A stretch of 64,000 nucleotides of DNA from Variovorax sp. (lineage in GTDB: Bacteria > Pseudomonadota > Gammaproteobacteria > Burkholderiales > Burkholderiaceae_C): positions 62,001 to 126,000 of the forward strand of contig JANXTS010000033.1 in NCBI GenBank assembly GCA_025352265.1. Direction: 5' to 3'. Made by a program: the position numbers and the translations under genes. The notes below the pieces were generated by a model, which had not been told where the DNA came from, did no database searches, and saw nothing but the letters and a program-made list of their open reading frames with translations. Below are positions 22,411 through 32,003 of the stretch, one piece after another (position 1 is the first letter of the stretch; each line of letters opens with the position of its first letter).

Positions 22411-23248
22411 TGAAATTTCCGCGCTCGTACGCAATAGCCTCCCGCGACTGAGGGAAGCGGCGCTGCAACTGGCTGGCCAGTTGGGCCAGTGCTTCGCGGT
22501 TGTTCAAGCGGCGTTCGATCTTGATGCCGAGCCACAGCGATTCAGCATTGGCAGACGGGCTGTTGTTGACGCGCCGAATGTAGAACTGAGCACGCGTCAT
22601 GTCTTCGCGCTGCAGCAGCAAGGTGGCGAGGTTGAAGCCGATCACCGGATTGCCAGGATCAATTTCATAAGCCTGCGTAAGACTGCGCTCCGCGTCAACA
22701 CGGTCGCCGGCCTTGATCTGGCAAACACCCTGCGTCATGAGCGTCTTGGCGCGATCGGCGTACCCCGGAATCGCCAGCGCCTGCGCAAACTGCTGCATGG
22801 CATCGCCATTGCGGCCTTGCTGGCAGAGCAGCCAGCCGTAGTTGTGCAGCGTGTTCGGCTCGCGCGGGTTCAAGGCAATGGCGCGACGGAAGCTGTCTTC
22901 GGCGAGACCGGCATCGTCGAGCCGCATGTAAACGAGACCGCGCAGGTTGTAGGCCTCAGCGTAGGTCGGATCCGCCGTCAAAGACTGCTTGATCTCGTCG
23001 AGCGCCACCGTAGTCTGGCCGGCTTCGAAGTAGCCGATCGCAAGTTCCAGTCGCAAGCGGGCGCGCTTGCGACCATTGCCTTCATCCGAGTCTGTCAGCA
23101 GCTGTGCGCCGTTGCCGGCCGTGCTCGCAACCGGGCCGGCTCCCTTGGCGGCACACCCGACCAGCACGATGCCGGAAACAAGGCAGAGAAGTACGCGTGC
23201 CAGAAGCGGTTGCGCGATCGAACGCGTCATCGAAAAAGCCATGCTCAT
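22403..23248 (-). CDS. pilW: Type IV pilus assembly lipoprotein PilW/PilF (TPR)
   Basis: Outer-membrane lipoprotein that helps assemble the PilQ secretin. The signal peptide has a lipobox (GIVLVGC, Cys32), followed by about five to six TPR repeats, for example YAEAYNLRGLVYMRLDD and PNTLHNYGWLLCQQGR. The start at 23248 has AGGAG ten bases upstream and lies just after the rlmN stop; the 68-residue upstream frame extension is out-of-frame rlmN. Other type IV pilus genes are not in the window, but rlmN-pilW-rodZ-ispG is a conserved order. Confidence 0.92.
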   Translation of the reverse strand: MSMAFSMTRSIAQPLLARVLLCLVSGIVLVGCAAKGAGPVASTAGNGAQLLTDSDEGNGRKRARLRLELAIGYFEAGQTTVALDEIKQSLTADPTYAEAYNLRGLVYMRLDDAGLAEDSFRRAIALNPREPNTLHNYGWLLCQQGRNGDAMQQFAQALAIPGYADRAKTLMTQGVCQIKAGDRVDAERSLTQAYEIDPGNPVIGFNLATLLLQREDMTRAQFYIRRVNNSPSANAESLWLGIKIERRLNNREALAQLASQLQRRFPQSREAIAYERGNFND

Positions 23249-23252
23249 CGCT

Positions 23253-24470
23253 TCAGTGCTCCTGGATGTTCGGTGTATTGGAGATCTGCGAAATCTTCGA
23301 AGCGGGCTTTGTATCGCGGACCGGGTGCAAAACAATGGTACGACCCGATGTGGACACGGCACCGCTCGCCCGCCGCTCGGCCATGCGCTCGACGGCCCGC
23401 GTGCGGTCCTTGACGTCGCCAGCCAACTGCCCGCAGGCCGCGTCGATGTCATCGCCGCGGGTTTTGCGGATGGTCGTCACTAGCCCGGCTGCGTTCAAGG
23501 TCTTCGCAAAAGCCAGGACTCGGGCCTGCGGCGAACGCAGCAAACCCGAAGCCGGAAACGGGTTGAAAGGAATCAGGTTGAACTTGCAAGAAATGCCGTG
23601 CTGGCGAACCAGTGCGACCAGTTTCTCCGCATGTTCGGGTTGGTCGTTAACGCCATCGAGCATGCAGTACTCGAAGGTGACGAAGTCGCGTGGCGCATGC
23701 GCCAAATAGCGTTTGCAAGCTTCGAGCAATTCGGCGATCGGGTACTTGCGGTTCAGCGGTACCAGATTGTCGCGCAGTACGTCGGTAGGCGCATGGAGCG
23801 ACACCGCGAGCGCCACCGGGCAATCGTTACCGAGCCGATCGATCATCGGCACCACGCCCGATGTCGATACAGTGACACGACGACGCGACAGCCCATAGGC
23901 GTTGTCGTCGAGTATCGTGCGAAGGGCAGGAACCAGCGCCGTGTAGTTCTGCAGCGGCTCGCCCATACCCATCATGACGACATTCGAGATGACGCGACCT
24001 TCTTGTCCGGGATCGCGCTTGAGGTGCTTGCGCAGGAAGTGCTCTGCGAACCACAACTGGGCAACGATCTCACCCGTGGTCAGGTTGCGGCTGAAGCCCT
24101 GATGCCCTGTCGAGCAGAAGCGGCAACCGACCGCGCATCCGGCTTGGGACGACACACACAAAGTGCCGCGGTCGTCTTCAGGAATGAACACCGCCTCGAC
24201 CGCGTTGCCGTCGCCTACGTCGAACAGCCACTTGATGGTGCCGTCGGCAGACTCGTGTTGCGTGGTGACCGGAAGCGCCTCGATGCGCGCCGTGGTCGCC
24301 AGCTTATCGCGCAACGACTTCGCGAGATCTGTCATCTGCGTAAAGTCGCTGGCACCACGCTGATGGATCCAGCGAAATAGCTGGGTCGCACGGAACCGTT
24401 TTTCGCCCAAGCCCTCGCAGAACGCAGCCATCCCCTCCAGATCGAACTCGAGAAGGTTGGCGGTCGTCAT
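23253..24470 (-). CDS. rlmN: 23S rRNA/tRNA adenine-C2 methyltransferase RlmN
   Basis: Radical-SAM methyltransferase for A2503 of 23S rRNA and A37 of some tRNAs. It is 405 residues. The cluster motif CxxxCxxC is C112, C116 and C119 (GCAVGCRFC). The methyl-carrier cysteine is C346 in [12 protein letters not shown]. Glycine-rich [10 protein letters not shown] and the [12 protein letters not shown] motif are present. It lies 21 bases after ndk and just before pilW. Confidence 0.97.
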   Translation of the reverse strand: MTTANLLEFDLEGMAAFCEGLGEKRFRATQLFRWIHQRGASDFTQMTDLAKSLRDKLATTARIEALPVTTQHESADGTIKWLFDVGDGNAVEAVFIPEDDRGTLCVSSQAGCAVGCRFCSTGHQGFSRNLTTGEIVAQLWFAEHFLRKHLKRDPGQEGRVISNVVMMGMGEPLQNYTALVPALRTILDDNAYGLSRRRVTVSTSGVVPMIDRLGNDCPVALAVSLHAPTDVLRDNLVPLNRKYPIAELLEACKRYLAHAPRDFVTFEYCMLDGVNDQPEHAEKLVALVRQHGISCKFNLIPFNPFPASGLLRSPQARVLAFAKTLNAAGLVTTIRKTRGDDIDAACGQLAGDVKDRTRAVERMAERRASGAVSTSGRTIVLHPVRDTKPASKISQISNTPNIQEH

Positions 24471-24491
24471 TGCGTCAGTCGGGCAGGCACC

Positions 24492-24917
24492 TCAACGCGC
24501 GTAGACGTTGAGGCCAGCGAAGAAGAAAGCGATTTCGTTCTTGGCGGTTTCAGGTGCGTCGGAACCATGCACCGCATTGGCATCGATGCTGTCGGCGAAG
24601 TCGGCGCGGATTGTTCCGGCAGCCGCCTTCTTGGGATCGGTCGCGCCCATCAGGTCACGGTTCTTGGCGATGGCGTCTTCACCTTCGAGGGCTTGGACGA
24701 ACACCGGACCGGAGATCATGAACTCAACCAAATCCTTGAAAAAAGGACGTTCCTTGTGGACGCTGTAGAACTGTTCGGCTTCGTTGCGCGAAAGGTGCAC
24801 GAGCTTGGCAGCGACGACCTTGAGGCCGGCGGCTTCGAATCGAGAAACGATCTTGCCGATGACGTTCTTGGCGACGGCGTCGGGCTTGATGATGGAGAGA
24901 GTGCGTTCGATGGCCAT
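24492..24917 (-). CDS. ndk: Nucleoside diphosphate kinase
   Basis: Balances NTP/dNTP pools by phosphate transfer through a phosphohistidine. It is 141 residues with the active-site histidine H117 in [10 protein letters not shown] and the N-terminal [12 protein letters not shown] signature. It heads the ndk-rlmN-pilW-rodZ-ispG-hisS run. The 141 bases upstream, to the end of rluB, should hold its promoter, but I saw no convincing boxes. Confidence 0.98.
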   Translation of the reverse strand: MAIERTLSIIKPDAVAKNVIGKIVSRFEAAGLKVVAAKLVHLSRNEAEQFYSVHKERPFFKDLVEFMISGPVFVQALEGEDAIAKNRDLMGATDPKKAAAGTIRADFADSIDANAVHGSDAPETAKNEIAFFFAGLNVYAR

Positions 24918-25058
24918 TTTGAGATGCTTCCTGCTTGATTTTGAGACGATTTGTCAGCGCCGCACCCAATCGGTTGCCGCCTTGACAAAGCCTCTGATTT
25001 TAACCGGCCGGGCCGAACGACCCATGACCGATCCATGAAAAACCGCGGGGTATGGGTG

Positions 25059-26891
25059 CTATCCGCGGCCGCGTCGACGAACTCCACCGCCGCCTGCATT
25101 GCCACCCCCACTCCCATCACCGCCATAGCCGCCACCCGATCCACCGCCGCGCCGCGGCGCCTGGCGCTGCTCTTTGCGCTGCCTGGAAAAGCTGTCCGCA
25201 CCGATGTAGCCGACCGAAGTCTTCATCGGATCGGGTTGGTTGACGCCGCTCGGCTGACGGTCGTCCCCCTTGAAGCCGGGTTGACGGTCGCCACGGTTGC
25301 CGCCGCTGCCGCCACCACCGCCGGCTTGGCCACCACGGCGAGGACCACCGGGCGGTCCGCCATTGCCACCACCGGCGCCGCGCCCGCGATCGCCGCGCGG
25401 CGCTTGCCCGTCGCCGAGCGGATTTGGGATGGGCGCGTCGCGCGAATCGCCACGCGGACCGCCCGCGTTCCGGTCGTTCCGGTTGCCGCGTCGCTTCTTG
25501 TTCCGGTTGTTGCCGCCCCCACCGTCCGGGCCTTGGCCGCGCGGACCCTGGCCTTGCCCTTGTCCGAACCCGGGCCGAGGCGGACGCTCGGCGCCGCCGG
25601 CCCCGCCACCCGCTGCATCGAACAATGAGCGGATATCTTTCTCGTCGAGTTCCATCCAGGCGCCGCGCTTCAGTCCGCGCGGCAGCAACATGGCGCCGTA
25701 ACGGATGCGGATCAACCGGCTGACCGCATGGCCGACCGATTCGAACAGGCGACGCACTTCGCGATTGCGGCCTTCGGAAATCGTGACGCGGTACCAAAGG
25801 TTGGAACCTTCGCCGCCGCCGTCTTCGATGCTTCCGAATTGCGCCATCCCGTCGTCCAACCGCACGCCTTCGAGCAGTTTTTGACGCTCTTCCTTGTTGA
25901 TCGCGCCAAGCACGCGCACCGCATACTCACGCTCCAAGCCGAAGCGCGGATGCATCAGTTGGTTTGCCAACTCGCCCGAACTCGTGAACAGCAGCAGGCC
26001 TTCGGTATTCAAGTCGAGCCGACCGACCGACTGCCATTTACCTTGTTGCAGACGCGGCAGCTTGCGGAACACCGTCGGACGGTTCTGAGGATCGTCGTGC
26101 GTCACCACTTCACCGACAGGTTTGTGATACGCGATGACACGGGCTGGCGGTGGCGCGATGCGATAGCGGATCGGCTTGCCGTTGATCTTGACCTGGTCGC
26201 CATGCTGAATACGCTGACCGATATGCGCCGGCTCGGCGTTGACCGAAATTCGACCCTGCAGGATCAGCGCTTCCATCTCCAGTCGCGAGCCGAGTCCGGC
26301 CTGGGCCAAAACCTTGTGCAGCTTGGGCGAATCCGCTTCGGGCAACAACACGCGCTTGAGCGCCGGCACTTCGGGACTGTCCTCGTCGGCGTCGAACTGG
26401 CCTGACACGACATCGGCAAAGCGAATCGGCTGCGGCTGCGGCGCATTGCGCTGCTCCCGGTCGGCAGCCTTGCGTGCGCGATCGAGGTCGTCGTCCTCAT
26501 CGTCGTCCTCGTCTTCTTCATCGTCGTCGTCGTCCCGAGCGGAGTCGTCATTGCGCGCAACGCGCTCGGGCTGAATGACGGCTGGCGCGGCAGGCACGGG
26601 TGTAGGCGAGGCCGAAGAGTCTGAGGTTATGGGCGAAGGGGGCACGGCATCCGCCTGGGACGGCGGGATTTTTACCTGGGCCTCGACTTCGAGAGCAGGC
26701 GGTGGTGCTTCGTCGGCCAACGGCTCGCCTGCCACCGGGTCAATCGCCTTCAGCCGACGCGGACGGCGCTTTTTCGGCGGTGGCTCGGCCTGAGCGTTAT
26801 CCGCAGTCGCAACGGGCTTAAGGCCCTCCTTGTCTTCAGCGGCAGTTTCGGCCGGCAGCATCGCCGCGTCGTCGGAGTCGGAGGGGCTCAT
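25059..26891 (-). CDS. rluB: 23S rRNA pseudouridine synthase RluB with long disordered tails
   Basis: Converts U2605-type positions of 23S rRNA to pseudouridine. It is 610 residues, roughly twice E. coli RluB. The enzyme core is in the middle: an S4 RNA-binding domain (about 195-240, [20 protein letters not shown]) and the catalytic motif [13 protein letters not shown] with Asp near residue 293. Residues 1-190 are Pro/Ala/acid-rich with an Asp/Glu run. Residues about 425-610 are Gly/Arg/Asn/Gln-rich. The start overlaps the scpB stop (ATGA). Long tails of this kind occur in other Burkholderiales RluB proteins. Confidence 0.93.
   Translation of the reverse strand: MSPSDSDDAAMLPAETAAEDKEGLKPVATADNAQAEPPPKKRRPRRLKAIDPVAGEPLADEAPPPALEVEAQVKIPPSQADAVPPSPITSDSSASPTPVPAAPAVIQPERVARNDDSARDDDDDEEDEDDDEDDDLDRARKAADREQRNAPQPQPIRFADVVSGQFDADEDSPEVPALKRVLLPEADSPKLHKVLAQAGLGSRLEMEALILQGRISVNAEPAHIGQRIQHGDQVKINGKPIRYRIAPPPARVIAYHKPVGEVVTHDDPQNRPTVFRKLPRLQQGKWQSVGRLDLNTEGLLLFTSSGELANQLMHPRFGLEREYAVRVLGAINKEERQKLLEGVRLDDGMAQFGSIEDGGGEGSNLWYRVTISEGRNREVRRLFESVGHAVSRLIRIRYGAMLLPRGLKRGAWMELDEKDIRSLFDAAGGGAGGAERPPRPGFGQGQGQGPRGQGPDGGGGNNRNKKRRGNRNDRNAGGPRGDSRDAPIPNPLGDGQAPRGDRGRGAGGGNGGPPGGPRRGGQAGGGGGSGGNRGDRQPGFKGDDRQPSGVNQPDPMKTSVGYIGADSFSRQRKEQRQAPRRGGGSGGGYGGDGSGGGNAGGGGVRRRGRG
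26488..26535. repeat. Trinucleotide (TCG/GAC-type) microsatellite inside rluB
   Basis: Runs of TCG/TCC/TCA/TCT triplets on the plus strand encode, on the minus strand, an almost unbroken Asp/Glu tract ([15 protein letters not shown]). The tract lies in the disordered N-terminal region of RluB. Triplet length changes would keep the frame. Confidence 0.8.
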
Positions 26892-27619
26892 GATTCGGTT
26901 CCGGATGGGGGAGCGTTGGTGTCGACCGGCTTGGTTGCAGCATCGACTGGAGAATTGGGAGGGACCAAGTTGCCTTCGACTTCGGCTAAATCGACGTGGG
27001 AAACTTCAGCGCCCTCAGCGACTTCAGCGGGCGGCTCGTCCATCGGCAACGAGGCCTGGTCGGGCTCGCCGAGTCGATCCAGCGCGTCGACCAAAGAGCC
27101 TTGCTGCATCGGCGAGCCGATCACCGGCAACTGGTCGAGCGACTCGAGGCCGAGATCGTCAAGAAACTGCCGCGTTGTGGCGAACAGCGCCGGCCGGCCG
27201 ACAGTTTCGCGATGCCCGATCACCTCGACCCAGTTGCGGTCTTCGAGCTGCTTGAGGATCAGGGAGTTGATGGTAACGCCGCGAATGTCTTCCATGTCGC
27301 CGCGCGTGACTGGCTGACGGTAGGCAATGATGGCCAACGTTTCGAGCACGGCGCGCGTGTACCGCGGCGGCTTCTCAGGGTGCAGCCGGTCAAGGTGGTC
27401 GCGCATGTCGGGCCGGCTTTGAAAACGCCAGCCGGAGCCGACGCTCACGAGTTCCAGGCCGCGTTGCGCCCAGTCTTCTTGCAGTTCGACGAGCAGCGTC
27501 TTGATGGTGTCGGCACCGAGTTCATCGCCGAACAGCACGCGAAGGTCGCGCACCGGCAGCGGCTGAGCCGAACAGATCAAGGCGGTTTCGAGAACGCGCT
27601 TGGCATCCGCCGTATTCAT
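26888..27619 (-). CDS. scpB: Segregation and condensation protein B
   Basis: Winged-helix kleisin-associated subunit of the SMC-ScpAB condensin. It is 243 residues; the core motifs are [14 protein letters not shown]-like ([11 protein letters not shown]), [20 protein letters not shown] and [20 protein letters not shown]. An acidic/Pro-rich C-terminal extension follows residue about 185. The start ATG at 27619 ([11 protein letters not shown]) was chosen over a 178-residue upstream frame that has no family similarity. scpA is not in the window. Coupled to rluB by ATGA. Confidence 0.95.
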   Translation of the reverse strand: MNTADAKRVLETALICSAQPLPVRDLRVLFGDELGADTIKTLLVELQEDWAQRGLELVSVGSGWRFQSRPDMRDHLDRLHPEKPPRYTRAVLETLAIIAYRQPVTRGDMEDIRGVTINSLILKQLEDRNWVEVIGHRETVGRPALFATTRQFLDDLGLESLDQLPVIGSPMQQGSLVDALDRLGEPDQASLPMDEPPAEVAEGAEVSHVDLAEVEGNLVPPNSPVDAATKPVDTNAPPSGTES

Positions 27620-27747
27620 GGTTCGCGTTATCCGGGAAAAGGCGCTTAGGGTGCGCTTCGTTTCATTGGGATGGAAAGTGGGGCTGCCAGCACGCGGGCA
27701 TTGGAAGCGCAGGGCCGAGTCACTGCCCGGCGAGACCCTAAGGGTCG

Positions 27748-28803
27748 TCAGAGGCGATTGTAATCCAGCCCCCAAGCTTTCAAACCGGCCTCCAAATCGG
27801 GCGGCAGCGGCGCGTTTAGCGCCATTGGCTGTTGCGTCATCGGATGTACGAAAGCCAGGCGGAACGCGTGCAACGCCTGCCGTGACAGCCCCGCTGCCGA
27901 TGCGCCGCCGTAAAGGGTGTCGCCCACCAATGGATGCCCGAGCGAGGCCATGTGCACGCGGATCTGATGCGTGCGGCCAGTTTCCAGCGTGCAGCGCACA
28001 CTGCAACCATGCGCGTTGCTGTCGAGCCGTTCGACCAGCGTGCGCGCTGCCTTGCCCGGGTGCCGCTCCAGGTCGACGATGGCCATTCGCAGACGATTGC
28101 GTGGGTCGCGGCCGATCGGCGCATCGACCTGTCGCGCCGCACCTCCCTCCCACGGCTTGTGGCCCACTGCGAGATACTGGCGCTTGACCTCGCGGGCGGC
28201 GATCAGCTCGACCAGCGCGTCCATCGTGGCCCTGGTGCGTGCCACCATCATCAGGCCGCTCGTATCCTTGTCGAGCCGATGCACGATGCCGGCACGGGGC
28301 AGCAAGACCGCTTTGGGATCGAGCGCCAGCAAGCCATTCAGCAAGGTGCCGCTCCAGTTGCCGGGCGCGGGATGCACCACCAGGCCAGCCGGCTTGTTAA
28401 TGACGCGGAGGTGCTCGTCTTCGAACACCACGTCGATCACCATCGCTTCAGGGCGAAAGGCTTGGCTTTGCGGGGTCGGACGCAGCTCGATCTGGCCGGC
28501 ATACCCGGCGCGGACAGTCGTCGAAGTCTTGGTCACCGTCCGCCCTTGCAGCGTCACCAGACCGCCGTCGATCATTTGCTGCAGATAGCTGCGCGAGAAC
28601 TCTGGAACCAGCGTGGCCAAAGCTCGATCGAGCCGCTGCCCGTGTTCGTCGACGCCAATCGTGAAGGCGCGCAGCTCGCTCGCCTCTGCGATGTCGGCCA
28701 GGTCGCCCGGCTCGCTCGCATCGCCGCCCTCCTCTGCCGCTGCTGCTGCGCCGGAGAGATTAACGAAGGGGTCGGTCGATATAATTAAGGGCAACTGTTT
28801 CAC
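27748..28803 (-). CDS. rluD: 23S rRNA pseudouridine synthase RluD
   Basis: Makes pseudouridines in helix 69 of 23S rRNA. It is 351 residues with an S4 domain (about 55-105, QRLDRALATLVPEFSRSYLQ) and the catalytic motif HRLDKDTSGLMMV with Asp near residue 178. The start is GTG at 28803 with no clear Shine-Dalgarno. The first 45 residues are low-complexity and may not all be translated. Its 5' end contains a perfect -10 box for bamD on the other strand, and the two start codons are only 14 bases apart. Confidence 0.94.
   Translation of the reverse strand: MKQLPLIISTDPFVNLSGAAAAAEEGGDASEPGDLADIAEASELRAFTIGVDEHGQRLDRALATLVPEFSRSYLQQMIDGGLVTLQGRTVTKTSTTVRAGYAGQIELRPTPQSQAFRPEAMVIDVVFEDEHLRVINKPAGLVVHPAPGNWSGTLLNGLLALDPKAVLLPRAGIVHRLDKDTSGLMMVARTRATMDALVELIAAREVKRQYLAVGHKPWEGGAARQVDAPIGRDPRNRLRMAIVDLERHPGKAARTLVERLDSNAHGCSVRCTLETGRTHQIRVHMASLGHPLVGDTLYGGASAAGLSRQALHAFRLAFVHPMTQQPMALNAPLPPDLEAGLKAWGLDYNRL
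28780..28785 (+). promoter_or_regulatory. Candidate -10 box (TATAAT) for bamD
   Basis: A perfect TATAAT lies 32 bases before the bamD ATG, inside the first codons of the divergent rluD gene. A weak TTAACG (28760-28765) is the only -35-like element, and it is 14 bases away, which is short. The predicted 5' leader is about 25 bases. Confidence 0.4.
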
Positions 28804-28817
28804 GAAAGCCGTATGTG

Positions 28818-29627
28818 ATGTTTCGCGCCAAATTATCGATGGTCCCTGCCTGGCTCGCCCTTTGCGCAGCAGCGTGGCTTGTCGCCGGCTGCTCGTCCAC
28901 CAAAGAAGACAAGACGGTTAACTGGAGCCCGAACAAAATTTACTCCGAAGCAAAGGATGAGGCCGACAGTGGCGCCTATGACAAGGCAATCCCTTTGTAC
29001 GAAAAGCTCGAAGGCCGCGCTGCCGGAACCCCCCTGGCCCAGCAGGCAGAACTCGACAAGGCCTACGCTCAATTCAAGTCCGGCGAAAGGCCGGCAGCCA
29101 TCGCCACCACCGATCGCTTTATTAAGCTTCACCCTGCGAGCCCTGCACTCGACTACGCGTTCTACCTGAAGGGCGTGATCAACTTCAACGACGACCTCGG
29201 CCTATTCTCTTTCGCGACGAGGCAAGACCTGTCAGAACGCGACCAGAAGGCTGCCAAGGAATCGTTTCAGGCATTTAAGGAACTGGTCACGCGCTTCCCC
29301 GCATCGCGTTACACGCCAGACGCGCGCCAGCGCATGAACTACATCGTGAACTCGCTTGCGCAGTACGAAGTTCATGTTGCCCGCTATTACTACCAGCGGG
29401 GCGCCTATCTGGCTGCCATCAATCGTTCCCAACTCGCATTGGCCGATTACCGTGAAGTGCCTGCACTTGAAGAAGCGCTGTACATCATGGTCAAGTCCTA
29501 CGATGCACTTGGGATGACGCAACTGCGCGACGACGCGCAACGCGTGCTGGCCACCAACTACCCGAAGAGCGAGTTCATGGCCAACGGCTTTCGAAAAAGC
29601 GACGATCCTTGGTGGAAGGTCTGGTAA
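28818..29627 (+). CDS. bamD: Outer-membrane protein assembly factor BamD (ComL)
   Basis: Essential TPR lipoprotein of the BAM complex. It is 269 residues; the lipobox LVAGC puts the lipidated cysteine at residue 25, and five TPR-like units follow (for example YDKAIPLYEKLEG and ALDYAFYLKGVINFND). The start is ATG at 28818 in preference to the adjacent GTG at 28815. With bamB at 17-18 kb, two BAM lipoproteins are encoded in this window. A divergent rluD-bamD arrangement is common in betaproteobacteria. Confidence 0.96.
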   Translation: MFRAKLSMVPAWLALCAAAWLVAGCSSTKEDKTVNWSPNKIYSEAKDEADSGAYDKAIPLYEKLEGRAAGTPLAQQAELDKAYAQFKSGERPAAIATTDRFIKLHPASPALDYAFYLKGVINFNDDLGLFSFATRQDLSERDQKAAKESFQAFKELVTRFPASRYTPDARQRMNYIVNSLAQYEVHVARYYYQRGAYLAAINRSQLALADYREVPALEEALYIMVKSYDALGMTQLRDDAQRVLATNYPKSEFMANGFRKSDDPWWKVW

Positions 29628-29651
29628 TCCTGACCTCCGGAACGATAGAAC

Positions 29652-31709
29652 CTAAGTCCTGAGTTCGGTCAGCGCCGCGTCGAATTGTTCGGCATTTTCG
29701 ATCCGGCGCATGGGCGGCAGCGCGGCGACGAGACGCCGCCCGTAGCCCATCGTGACCAGCCTGGCATCGCAAATCACAAGCACGCCACGGTCGCTTTCGC
29801 GTCGGATGAGCCGACCGGCACCCTGCTTTAGCGCCACCGCGGCCTCGGGCAATGAATAGTCTCCAAACGCATTTCGACCTTGGGCCTCCAGCCGTTCCGA
29901 TCGGGCTTCGACCAACGGATCGTTCGGCGGCGGAAACGGCAGTTTGTCGATCACGACCAGCTGCAACACGTCCCCTGGCGCATCGAAGCCCTCCCAGAAC
30001 GAAGCCGACGCGACCAGCACACAGCCCGCGCGACCGGCACTGGCGCCTTCCCTGAAACGCTCCATCAGCACGCGCTTGGGCAACTCGCCTTGCGCCAGCA
30101 CTTCTGGACGAAGTGCCGAATCGATCGACTCGAGTTCGAGTCGCATCGTGTCCGCGATGGTCCGCAGTGCACGCAAGGTCGTGGTCAACACCAGCGTACG
30201 ACCGCCCAGCACGGCAGCACCGCGCGCCGCGAGGCGGGCCACTTCGACACCATGCGCCGGATCGGCTGGCTTGGGAAAAGTCCGTGGGACGTAAAGGGCG
30301 GCTTGGCGCGCGTAGTCGAACGGGCTTTGCACGCGCAACACTTCGGCCGACTCGAGCCCGCATGGCTCGGTGAACCAGCGCAGCTTGGGGTCGTCACCCA
30401 GAGTGGCCGAGGTAAAGACCCACGCACGACCTCTGTCGCCAGGGTCGGTGAAATCAGCAGCGTTGTCGGTATCCGTGGCTCTGTCGGAGGTACCGGCGTC
30501 GATCTGCCCGATCTTCAGCACCCGACCACGCATCGCCTCAGCGATGTCGAGCGGCGACTCGACCAGCCGCAACTGCGTGCCGACGTCCAGCCAGCGAACG
30601 GAGTCGGTCGCACAAGGCGTCGCGAAGCACGCAGCACGCTCGGCGAGCTGCGCGGCGCGGTCGTGAAGCCGGACGAAATCGGGCGCGATTTCGCTGACGG
30701 TTCCGAGGCCTCCGGCAGCGTCTTCGAACGCGTGCTGCAGCATGTCGAGCGCGGCCTTCCATCCTTCGGCCGGCACCGTGTCGGGCGACGGCCCCGCCCA
30801 ACGCAATTTTGTCCCCGGCCACTGCTTGCCGACCACCAGCCGAAGTTCGCGCGCAGCACGCTCCAGTGCCGCGGCGAGCTGCTGCCAATCGACCAGGCCC
30901 CGCGCGTGCTGCAATCCGGCCGCAAGCAAATCGCGTGACAAATCGAGCGCCTGTCCGCTGCCAAGCTGCACGCCTAGAAACTGAACGCCAATTTCGTTGA
31001 GTTGGTGCGCTTCGTCGAACACCACCACGCGCACGCTTGGCAGCAGTTCGGCCATCCCGGATTCGCGCACCGCGAGATCGGCAAAAAATAGATGGTGATT
31101 GATGACGACCACGTCAGCCGCTAGCGCCTCGCGGCGCGCCAGGTTCACGTGGCAGGGCTTGAATTGCGGACATTGGGCACCGAGGCAGTTCTCGCGTGTC
31201 GAAGTCACCAACGGGATCAGCGGCGAACGCTCGTCGAGCCCGGGGAGTTCGGCAAGATCGCCGGTGCGCGTCGACTTGGACCATTGCTCAATCTTTGCCA
31301 GCGTACGGACCGTGCCGCGCTCGGGCAGCGATGCGTCGTGCCGCGCGAGGTCGAGTCGATGCAAACATACGTAGCTGGTGCGGCCCTTCAGAAGAGCCGT
31401 GCGAACCGGTAGGCCGAGAGCTTCGACAAGACGCGGCAAATCACGGCCGAACAACTGGTCTTGCAGTGTCTTGGTCGCCGTGGACAGCAGAATGCGCTCA
31501 CCGCTCAGCAATGCCGGTACGAGGTAAGAGAAAGTCTTGCCCACACCGGTACCCGCCTCGACGACGAGTACGCCACCGTTCTCGATCGTGCGGGCTACGG
31601 CCAGCGCCATCTGCGTTTGCCCGTCGCGCTCCCGGAACTGCTCGGCTGCGCGCGACAGCACGCCGTCAAGCGCGAACGCGTCGCGCACGTCGGACTCGAG
31701 GGCTCCCAT
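29652..31709 (-). CDS. dinG: DinG-family ATP-dependent DNA helicase (iron-sulfur)
   Basis: XPD-like 5'-3' helicase acting on R-loops and forked DNA. It is 685 residues. Walker A is EAGTGVGKT (51-59), the Fe-S cysteines are C115, C175, C180 and C186, the DEAH box is at 232-235, and the C-terminal helicase motif is VLVASASFWEGFDAPGD. All four cluster ligands are present. Length and cysteine spacing fit DinG/YoaA; I cannot separate the two by eye. The start overlaps the stop of the upstream DUF465 gene. Confidence 0.92.
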   Translation of the reverse strand: MGALESDVRDAFALDGVLSRAAEQFRERDGQTQMALAVARTIENGGVLVVEAGTGVGKTFSYLVPALLSGERILLSTATKTLQDQLFGRDLPRLVEALGLPVRTALLKGRTSYVCLHRLDLARHDASLPERGTVRTLAKIEQWSKSTRTGDLAELPGLDERSPLIPLVTSTRENCLGAQCPQFKPCHVNLARREALAADVVVINHHLFFADLAVRESGMAELLPSVRVVVFDEAHQLNEIGVQFLGVQLGSGQALDLSRDLLAAGLQHARGLVDWQQLAAALERAARELRLVVGKQWPGTKLRWAGPSPDTVPAEGWKAALDMLQHAFEDAAGGLGTVSEIAPDFVRLHDRAAQLAERAACFATPCATDSVRWLDVGTQLRLVESPLDIAEAMRGRVLKIGQIDAGTSDRATDTDNAADFTDPGDRGRAWVFTSATLGDDPKLRWFTEPCGLESAEVLRVQSPFDYARQAALYVPRTFPKPADPAHGVEVARLAARGAAVLGGRTLVLTTTLRALRTIADTMRLELESIDSALRPEVLAQGELPKRVLMERFREGASAGRAGCVLVASASFWEGFDAPGDVLQLVVIDKLPFPPPNDPLVEARSERLEAQGRNAFGDYSLPEAAVALKQGAGRLIRRESDRGVLVICDARLVTMGYGRRLVAALPPMRRIENAEQFDAALTELRT

Positions 31710-31915
31710 CAGGCAGGCTCTTGTGGCGCAATGTCGCGAGCGATGCGGTCGATCCTGTCGCGCAAGGCAAGCCGACGCTTTTTCAACCTGCGTAGCAGCA
31801 GATCGTCCTGCGGCGGCGCCACCTCGACCAGCCGATCGATAGTGGCGTCAAGATCGGCGTGCTCGATTCGCAGGTCGATCAACTGGCGAGAAAGGGAGTG
31901 AAGATTGGTGTCCAA
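31709..31915 (-). CDS. DUF465 (YdcH-like) small protein
   Basis: A 68-residue charged helical protein with the DUF465 pattern: SRQLIDLRIEHADLDATIDRL, then LLLRRLKKRRLALRDRI. It probably folds as a helical hairpin. Function unknown. The start appears to be TTG at 31915 without a good Shine-Dalgarno. It overlaps the dinG start and is probably co-transcribed with dinG. Confidence 0.78.
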   Translation of the reverse strand: MDTNLHSLSRQLIDLRIEHADLDATIDRLVEVAPPQDDLLLRRLKKRRLALRDRIDRIARDIAPQEPA

Positions 31916-32003
31916 CTGAAAAAATGCGGACCGGGTCAGGCAGGCTCCGACGACCGCAGTGCAAGATCACTCGATAATACGTCGACACATCTCTTCTGCA
32001 CCC

